Of a DNA stretch of 19,912 nucleotides, positions 14,945-19,912 are shown piece by piece; position 1 is the stretch's first letter, and every line of letters starts with the position of its first letter. The notes beneath the pieces are model-generated. The model was not told the origin of the DNA, did not search any database, and saw only the letters and a program-made list of their open reading frames with translations. The position numbers were made by a program, and so were the translations under genes. The stretch comes from Muribaculaceae bacterium (GTDB lineage: Bacteria > Bacteroidota > Bacteroidia > Bacteroidales > Muribaculaceae): contig JAEDNZ010000011.1 in the NCBI GenBank assembly GCA_016302215.1, forward strand, positions 1-19,912, read 5' to 3'.

Positions 14945-15655
14945 ATGGATAGCAAATTGTTAGAACTTGAAATGCCGAAGGCCGAAGCATCGGTCACAGA
15001 TAGATTGCGCTATCTGATACGCCTCACGCGCCGCACCCAGGCGCAGTTTAGCGAGCTGATAGGTATCGATGCATCAAATCTATCAAAAATACTATCGGGT
15101 CACAGCAATGTCTCTGATAGCTTTGTCAACAGGGTGGTGGTAAACCTCGGTGTGTCGAAGAAATGGCTTACTACGGGCGAAGACGTGCCCTTCCCCCGCG
15201 GCGAGCATGCCGATGTGGTCAATAGCGGCGCCACGGCAAAGCGGGCGTCAGTGGCCGGCGCGCCGGTCTATGACGTAGATGTGGCTGCCGGCGCGGTGGC
15301 TCTGCGCGACTGCTTCAGCGCCGACCGTATCATAGGGCGGCTCGATATCCCCGAGATAGACCCTCGCAACCCCGTGCTGCATGTGCGCGGCGACTCTATG
15401 ATGCCGCGCATCAACAACGGCAGCTATCTGAGCATACGCGAGATAGCTACTGATGCTCCCATCTTCTGGGGACAGATTTATGTGGTGATGCTCGATGACT
15501 ACCTCCTCGTGAAATATGTGCGTCGCCACGCTGATGCCGATATGATGATACTGCATAGTGCCAACCCCAGCTACGACGATATGGAGGTGCGCCGCAGCGA
15601 TGTGCGCCGCCTTTTCATCGTGGAGCGTATCCTTAACTATGACATCCTCGCCTAA
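14945..15655 (+). CDS. HTH transcription regulator with S24 (LexA/CI-like) peptidase domain
   Basis: The 236-residue product has an N-terminal XRE-type helix-turn-helix (about 18-75, with TQAQFSELIGIDASNLSKIL as the DNA-binding core) and a C-terminal S24 domain (about 105-232). The S24 catalytic pair is intact: S151 in VRGDSMMPRI and K190 in DYLLVKYVRR. An Ala-Gly candidate self-cleavage site lies at A115-G116 (DVAAGAV). This architecture is that of phage CI-type and LexA-like repressors that cleave themselves after RecA activation, so it could respond to DNA damage. It is not a classical LexA, whose DNA-binding domain is winged helix. It heads the plus-strand operon, and its 3' end overlaps rnhB by 17 bp. 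Autoregulation is likely by analogy. The start is the first ATG; another in frame lies at 14972. Confidence 0.87.
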   Translation: MDSKLLELEMPKAEASVTDRLRYLIRLTRRTQAQFSELIGIDASNLSKILSGHSNVSDSFVNRVVVNLGVSKKWLTTGEDVPFPRGEHADVVNSGATAKRASVAGAPVYDVDVAAGAVALRDCFSADRIIGRLDIPEIDPRNPVLHVRGDSMMPRINNGSYLSIREIATDAPIFWGQIYVVMLDDYLLVKYVRRHADADMMILHSANPSYDDMEVRRSDVRRLFIVERILNYDILA

Positions 15656-16253
15656 AGCATTGGTGACACCGCTGCCGGCGTGTATGCACCTCGGCGTGTA
15701 TGAGGCAGGGTGCGACGAAGCCGGGCGCGGCTGCCTCGCCGGCCCTGTGTATGCCGCCGCTGTCATCTTGCCCGATGACTTCAGCCACCCGTGGCTCAAT
15801 GACTCCAAGCAGCTGAGCGAGCGGCGTCGTTACGAGTTAGCACCTGTCATACGACGTGAGGCCCTGGCGTGGGGTGTGGGAGTGTGCACTGCCGCCGAGA
15901 TTGACAGCATCAATATCCTTGAGGCGTCAATCCTTGCCATGCACCGCGCCCTTGATGCTCTGACAGGTGTGCGCCCGGGCTCAATCATCGTTGATGGCAA
16001 CCGCTTTCACCCATACCGCGAGTTGCCTTACACCACTGTGGTCAAGGGCGATGCCCGATATGCCAATATCGCTGCCGCCTCAATCCTCGCCAAGACCGAG
16101 CGCGACAGCTATATGACCATGATGTCTCGGAAATATCCTCAATATGGCTGGGACATCAACAAGGGCTATCCTACGCGAGCACATCGCGTTGCCATCGCCG
16201 AGTATGGCCCGTCGCCGCTGCATCGTATGTCGTTCAGGCTCACGGCGCAGTAG
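15639..16253 (+). CDS. rnhB: Ribonuclease HII
   Basis: RNase HII cleaves the RNA strand of RNA/DNA hybrids and nicks at single ribonucleotides in DNA (EC 3.1.26.4). I chose the ATG at 15639, overlapping the regulator gene by 17 bp, which gives 204 residues, typical for the family. Starting at 15558 would add 27 residues read in another frame of the regulator gene. A third option is the ATG at 15684 (189 residues). The four metal-binding acidic residues are all present: D26 and E27 (CDEAGRG), D119 (IIVDGNRF) and D138 (VVKGDARY). Other family motifs are NDSKQLSERRR, AAASILAKTERD and GYPTRAHRVAIAEYGPSPLHR. Overlap with the preceding gene suggests translational coupling. Confidence 0.95.
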   Translation: MTSSPKALVTPLPACMHLGVYEAGCDEAGRGCLAGPVYAAAVILPDDFSHPWLNDSKQLSERRRYELAPVIRREALAWGVGVCTAAEIDSINILEASILAMHRALDALTGVRPGSIIVDGNRFHPYRELPYTTVVKGDARYANIAAASILAKTERDSYMTMMSRKYPQYGWDINKGYPTRAHRVAIAEYGPSPLHRMSFRLTAQ

Positions 16254-16302
16254 CATACACCCTTACCAACTACCCTCAATTGACTGACAAAACCAAGCTA
16301 CA

Positions 16303-16986
16303 ATGCATAATAATCACATCACACCTCCCGCTCAGCGCTATGCTATAGTGATAGGCCGCACATACGGCAGCGGCGGCCGCGCCCTGGGGCGCATGATAGC
16401 CGAGCGTCTGGGCATCGCTTATTACGATAAAGAGCTGCTGGAGGCCGCCGCGCGCCACGGCGGGGTCAGCACCGACTATCTTGAGCGGCGCGATGAGCGC
16501 ACCCCTCGCGTGGTAGCCGGCTTTATGCAAGCCAATATCGGCATCTCCTCGCTGCCATGGTACAGTCTGCCCTCCGGCGGCGATGCAGCCTACACAGCCA
16601 TCAGCGATGCCGTCACAGCCGCCGTGGCTGCCGGCCCATGCGTGATAGTGGGGCGCACGGCTGACTATGTGCTGCGCCATAGCGGCATCACCGTGGTGAG
16701 CATCTTTGTGCATGCTCCGATTGAGGAGTGTGCCCGCCGCATTATGCAACGCGCTGAGTGCGACAATGCCAAGGCGGCGCGTGACATCGCCGAGCGTGCC
16801 AACAAGCTGCGCGCCGCATACTATAATTTTTATACCGACCGCAAGTGGGGCGATGCCGCCGAATATGACCTCACCATTGACTCGTCGCGGCTGCCATTAG
16901 AGCAGCTCGCCGATATCGTCATTGACTACACACGCCGCCGACTCGCGGCTGACGCCAACGGCAATAATGTTGATAAACAGCTCTGA
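16303..16986 (+). CDS. Cytidylate kinase-like family protein (AAA_26)
   Basis: The 227-residue product belongs to the cytidylate-kinase-like P-loop group that is separate from the canonical Cmk. The P loop is degenerate: GRTYGSGGRALGR (18-30) lacks the usual GKS/T. Other features are AYYDKELLEAAARHGG (39-54), a segment VIVGRTADYVLR that resembles the nucleotide-kinase core, and a lid-like region rich in Arg/Lys (residues about 140-175). The substrate is unknown; nucleoside monophosphate kinase activity is only an inference from the fold. It lies 49 bp after rnhB and 24 bp before the ftsE-like gene, in the same operon. The canonical cmk is expected elsewhere in the genome. Confidence 0.85.
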   Translation: MHNNHITPPAQRYAIVIGRTYGSGGRALGRMIAERLGIAYYDKELLEAAARHGGVSTDYLERRDERTPRVVAGFMQANIGISSLPWYSLPSGGDAAYTAISDAVTAAVAAGPCVIVGRTADYVLRHSGITVVSIFVHAPIEECARRIMQRAECDNAKAARDIAERANKLRAAYYNFYTDRKWGDAAEYDLTIDSSRLPLEQLADIVIDYTRRRLAADANGNNVDKQL

Positions 16987-17010
16987 AACAATGACTTCAA
17001 TAGCATAGAA

Positions 17011-17715
17011 ATGGCTATCATAGAATATCAAGGCGTAGAAATCCTGCGCAAAGAGCACGTGGTGCTCAAAAACGTGACCTTCAGTATCGATAAAGGTCAG
17101 ATGGTGTATCTGGTGGGCAAGGTAGGCTCCGGCAAGAGCTCGTTGCTCAAGACCATGTATGGCGAGGTGCCCATTACCACCGGCTCGGCTCGCGTCTATG
17201 ACTATGACTTGCGCTCGATACGCCGGCGCGACATACCCATGCTGCGCCGCCGCACCGGCATCGTCTTCCAAGACTTCCAGCTGCTGATGGATCGCAATGT
17301 GTATGCCAACCTCGACTTTGTGCTCGCTGCCACCGGCTGGCGCTCCAAGGCCGACAAGGAGCAGCGCATCGAGGAGGTGCTGCGCCAGGTGGGCATGCAA
17401 AACAAGTCATACAAGATGCCCCACGAGCTGTCGGGCGGCGAGCAGCAGCGCATCGTCATAGCGCGCGCTTTGCTCAATAACCCCGACATCATTCTCGCCG
17501 ACGAGCCTACGGGCAACCTCGACCCCGCTACCGGAGAGATGATTGTGAGTCACCTCTACGACATAGCCCAAAGCGGCACCGCCGTGATTGTGGCCACACA
17601 CAATATGTCGCTCATCGAGACATTTCCCGGTCGTGTATTGCGCTGCGACGACAAGCAGCTTATCGACGAGAGCCTGTTGCCCATAGGTGTCGAGGCCGAC
17701 ACCTCAGCTGAGTGA
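17011..17715 (+). CDS. ftsE: FtsE-like ABC transporter ATPase
   Basis: FtsE pairs with the membrane protein FtsX at the division site and drives peptidoglycan hydrolase activation. All ABC ATPase motifs are visible in the 234 residues: Walker A GKVGSGKS (36-43), Q loop Q87 (VFQDFQLL), signature LSGGEQQRIVIARAL (140-154), Walker B IILADEPTGNLD (160-171) and H loop H197 (VATHNMS). The extra segment DLRSIRRRDIPMLRRRTGIVFQDFQLL is characteristic of the FtsE/LolD group. No ftsX lies next to it, which is usual in Bacteroidetes, so a LolD/MacB-type role remains possible. It is 24 bp downstream of the kinase-like gene and 49 bp upstream of lysC. Confidence 0.85.
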   Translation: MAIIEYQGVEILRKEHVVLKNVTFSIDKGQMVYLVGKVGSGKSSLLKTMYGEVPITTGSARVYDYDLRSIRRRDIPMLRRRTGIVFQDFQLLMDRNVYANLDFVLAATGWRSKADKEQRIEEVLRQVGMQNKSYKMPHELSGGEQQRIVIARALLNNPDIILADEPTGNLDPATGEMIVSHLYDIAQSGTAVIVATHNMSLIETFPGRVLRCDDKQLIDESLLPIGVEADTSAE

Positions 17716-17764
17716 TGACGCGCCCTCGCTTTTCTTTTTATCATTCAATTAAAGAGTATCAAAA

Positions 17765-19078
17765 GTGAAAGTTCTGAAATTCGGAGGCACCTCGGTAGGG
17801 TCGGCTGAGCGTATCAAGCACGTCGCTGACCTTATCAGCAAGCGCGGTGCCGGTGATATAGTAGTGCTGTCGGCAATGTCCGGCACCACCAACACCTTAG
17901 TGGAGATAGCTGACTACCTGTACAAGAAAAATGTGCCGGGCGCCCAAGAGACGCTCAATGCCCTTGAGGTGAAATACAACGATGTGCGTGCGCGGCTATT
18001 CTCCACCGCTGAGGCCATCAGCGCGGCTGATGTAGCCCTTGACCGCAGCTTCAGCTACATACGCAAGCTTATGGCCTCGGAGTTTACCGTCGATGAGGAG
18101 AAGGAAATACTCGCCCAGGGCGAGCTGATGTCAACGGCGCTGATGCAATGCTACCTTATGGAGCAGGGTGTGCACTCGGTGATGCTCCCCGCCCTCGAAT
18201 ATATGCGCACCGAGGCCAACGGCGCCCCGGATATGCGATACATCAGCAGCCGCCTCCAGCGCCTCATCGAGATGGAGGATAAGGCCGATGTTTATATCAC
18301 CCAAGGATACATCTGCCGCAATGCCTACGGCGAAGTCGATAACCTGCGGCGCGGCGGCAGTGACTACACCGCATCAATCATTGGCGCTGTCATGGAGGCC
18401 GACGAGATACAGATATGGACTGACATCGATGGCATGCACAACAACGACCCCCGCTATGTCGATGGCACCGCCCCCGTCAGCGCCCTCCACTTTGAGGAGG
18501 CCGCCGAGCTCGCTTACTTCGGCGCCAAGATATTACACCCCTCGTGTGTGCTCCCTGCCAAGCTCCACAATATCCCCGTGAGGCTGCTCAACACCATGCA
18601 GCCCAATGCCCCCGGCACCGTGATTTACAATATGCCGCCCGACGGCACCATCAAAGCCGTGGCGGCCAAAGACAATGTCACAGCCATCAAGATTAAGTCA
18701 GGGCGTATGCTCCTCGCTTACGGCTTCTTGCACAAGGTGTTTGAGACCTTTGAGAAGTATAAGACCAGCATCGACATGATAGCCACATCAGAGGTGGGCG
18801 TGACCGTCACCATCGACGATGAGACCCACCTGGCCGACATCATTGACGAGCTGAAGACCTTCAGCACCGTCACCGTAGATCACGATATGGTGATAATCTG
18901 CGTGGTAGGCGACCTGGAGTGGCACAACTGCGGCTTTGAGTCGCAAGCCGTGGCGGCGCTCCACGATATCCCGGTGCGTATGATATCATACGGCGGCAGC
19001 AATTACAACATCTCCATGGTGGTGCGCAGCTGCGACAAGGTGGCCGCTCTCAAGCGCCTCAGCGAGGCGCTGTTTTGA
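17765..19078 (+). CDS. lysC: Aspartate kinase
   Basis: This enzyme phosphorylates aspartate in the first step of lysine, threonine, methionine and diaminopimelate synthesis (EC 2.7.2.4). The 437 residues form a kinase domain (1-about 290) and a regulatory region with two ACT modules (about 300-435), so it is the monofunctional type without homoserine dehydrogenase. Visible motifs are KFGGTSVGS (5-13), SAMSGTTN (36-43), QGE at 118-120, LRRGGSDYTA (194-203), WTDIDGM (218-224) and FGAKILHP (252-259). The start is GTG at 17765: an in-frame TAA 15 bp upstream excludes anything earlier, and the conserved MKVLKFGG begins there. Feedback control by lysine or threonine is likely through the ACT domains, but the ligand cannot be told. 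It ends 21 bp from the convergent TolC-like gene. Confidence 0.96.
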   Translation: MKVLKFGGTSVGSAERIKHVADLISKRGAGDIVVLSAMSGTTNTLVEIADYLYKKNVPGAQETLNALEVKYNDVRARLFSTAEAISAADVALDRSFSYIRKLMASEFTVDEEKEILAQGELMSTALMQCYLMEQGVHSVMLPALEYMRTEANGAPDMRYISSRLQRLIEMEDKADVYITQGYICRNAYGEVDNLRRGGSDYTASIIGAVMEADEIQIWTDIDGMHNNDPRYVDGTAPVSALHFEEAAELAYFGAKILHPSCVLPAKLHNIPVRLLNTMQPNAPGTVIYNMPPDGTIKAVAAKDNVTAIKIKSGRMLLAYGFLHKVFETFEKYKTSIDMIATSEVGVTVTIDDETHLADIIDELKTFSTVTVDHDMVIICVVGDLEWHNCGFESQAVAALHDIPVRMISYGGSNYNISMVVRSCDKVAALKRLSEALF

Positions 19079-19099
19079 CGCCGCCGCCGCCATTGCTGC

Positions 19100-19912
19100 T
19101 CAGCGTGCCGCCTCCAGCGAAAATCTATTGAGCCGCGCCAGCGACATCTCGTAGTCATGGCGCAGGCTCAGGTATGTGCAGCTGTTGTCAATCAGGTAGT
19201 TAACCTCGTTGATATACTGCATCACGGATATCTGACCGCCGGCGAGCGCCACGCGCAGCAGCCGCTGATACTCGGCATCGCCCAGCACCTGAGCGTAGCT
19301 GTGCAGGCTGCGCTGCAGGCTGCGTGCTCGCGCATACGTGGATATAATGTCGGCGCGCGTGCTCATCTCGTAGCTTGAGGCGCCGGCGCTGATGCTCTCT
19401 ATGGCGGCCGTGGCAGCGGCGCGCCTGCGGTTGCCACCCCATAGCGGCAGGGTCAGGCCCACGGAGAAGCCGTTGAAATGCGTGCCGTCCTCATAGTTGT
19501 GCACATATCCCAGCGACAGCCCCGGCAGCGATGACGCCTTGGCGGCGCTAAGCCGTTGCTGCGCGGCGGTGAGCGCTGCTGCTTGTGATTGCAGCATGGG
19601 GTCATGCAGATAAAAGGCATCGAGGTAGGCATCTTCAGCAGCGAGCGGCTGAGGCGTATCATCAGCCGTGGCGGCGATGATGCCGGCAGCATCGAGGTCG
19701 AGCGTCTTGCCGCCGTTGAGGGCTATCAGCGCGGCACGCGCCGCATCGATGTCAGCGGTGGCGCCGGCTATGTCGTTGCTGAGCAGCAGCGATTGCAGTT
19801 TGAGCTTCTTGACATCGAGGATTGATGCCTCTCCCATATCAAAGGAGCGTGTGGTGGCTGCCGATAGGGAGTCAATATTTGCGGCTATGGATTGCAGCAG
19901 AGTGAGCCTACG
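19100..19912 (-). CDS. TolC-family outer membrane efflux protein, 5' end outside window
   Basis: The frame is open from the right edge to a stop at 19100, giving about 270 C-terminal residues; the signal peptide and start are outside the window. An internal ATG at 19837 exists, but coding continues in frame upstream of it. The sequence has the OEP (outer membrane efflux) pattern: long Ala/Leu/Gln-rich helices (DVKKLKLQSLLLSNDIAGAT, AAALTAAQQRLSAAKASS), a short beta-barrel part with aromatic residues (LPGLSLGYVHNYEDGTHFNGFSVGLTLPLWGG), then a second helix pair. It would form the outer membrane channel of a tripartite pump, probably of the RND or ABC type. Its pump partners are not visible and may lie to the right. 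Its short 21-bp gap to the convergent lysC contains no clear terminator. Confidence 0.85.
   Translation of the reverse strand, partial: RRLTLLQSIAANIDSLSAATTRSFDMGEASILDVKKLKLQSLLLSNDIAGATADIDAARAALIALNGGKTLDLDAAGIIAATADDTPQPLAAEDAYLDAFYLHDPMLQSQAAALTAAQQRLSAAKASSLPGLSLGYVHNYEDGTHFNGFSVGLTLPLWGGNRRRAAATAAIESISAGASSYEMSTRADIISTYARARSLQRSLHSYAQVLGDAEYQRLLRVALAGGQISVMQYINEVNYLIDNSCTYLSLRHDYEMSLARLNRFSLEAAR

Noticed and set aside
15558..15638. Upstream in-frame extension of rnhB
   Set aside because: The extra 27 residues are read out of frame through the S24 regulator gene and lie before the conserved RNase HII start.

Overview
The window looks like a chromosomal segment of a Bacteroidales bacterium, with a Muribaculaceae-like gut lineage plausible. 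The reasons are: several promoters match the Bacteroidetes consensus (TTG, 20 bp, TAnnTTTG) rather than E. coli -35/-10 boxes; one secreted protein ends in a type IX secretion (Por) sorting domain; Bacteroidetes-type families are present (DUF4294, WG-repeat lipoprotein-like exports, S24 regulator, AAA_26 kinase); and coding regions are GC-rich while the gaps between genes are AT-rich. I see no rRNA, tRNA, CRISPR array, intact insertion sequence or phage gene. This is mostly a housekeeping region with a few accessory elements.

Layout. (1) Positions 1-2895, minus strand: an exported WG-repeat protein followed by an unrecognised exported protein cut by the left edge. (2) 2896-3422: a 527-bp gap holding a 115-bp element with imperfect terminal inverted repeats (MITE-like or an IS scar), a possible 52-codon ORF inside it, and a 14-bp perfect palindrome. 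(3) 3423-5324, plus strand: alanine dehydrogenase and elongation factor P, ended by a strong terminator. (4) 5487-7514, minus: transketolase with a clear promoter. (5) 7515-7859: a gap with two different 9-bp tandem repeat arrays and the terminator of the next gene. (6) 7860-9296, minus: a secreted PNGase F-like amidase with a T9SS tail, under its own promoter. (7) 9439-14766, minus: a tight five-gene run, in transcription order alkaline phosphatase, nadB, DUF4294 protein, xerD-like recombinase, trmD. (8) 14945-19078, plus: a divergent run from a shared 178-bp promoter region, S24/HTH regulator, rnhB, cytidylate-kinase-like protein, ftsE-like ATPase, lysC. (9) 19100 to the right edge, minus: a TolC-family outer membrane protein cut by the window end.

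How the genes work together. Most are core metabolism or information processing: NAD synthesis (nadB), aspartate-family amino acids (lysC), pentose phosphate (tkt), alanine/pyruvate exchange (ald), translation (efp, trmD), chromosome dimer resolution (xerD) and RNA/DNA hybrid repair (rnhB). The exported group (PNGase-like amidase, alkaline phosphatase, WG-repeat pair, TolC-like protein) faces the outside. The PNGase F-like protein fits a gut organism that strips N-glycans from host or dietary glycoproteins. The least explained parts are the inverted-repeat element near ald, the 9-bp tandem arrays upstream of tkt, and the role of the autoproteolysis-competent S24 regulator at the head of a housekeeping operon.
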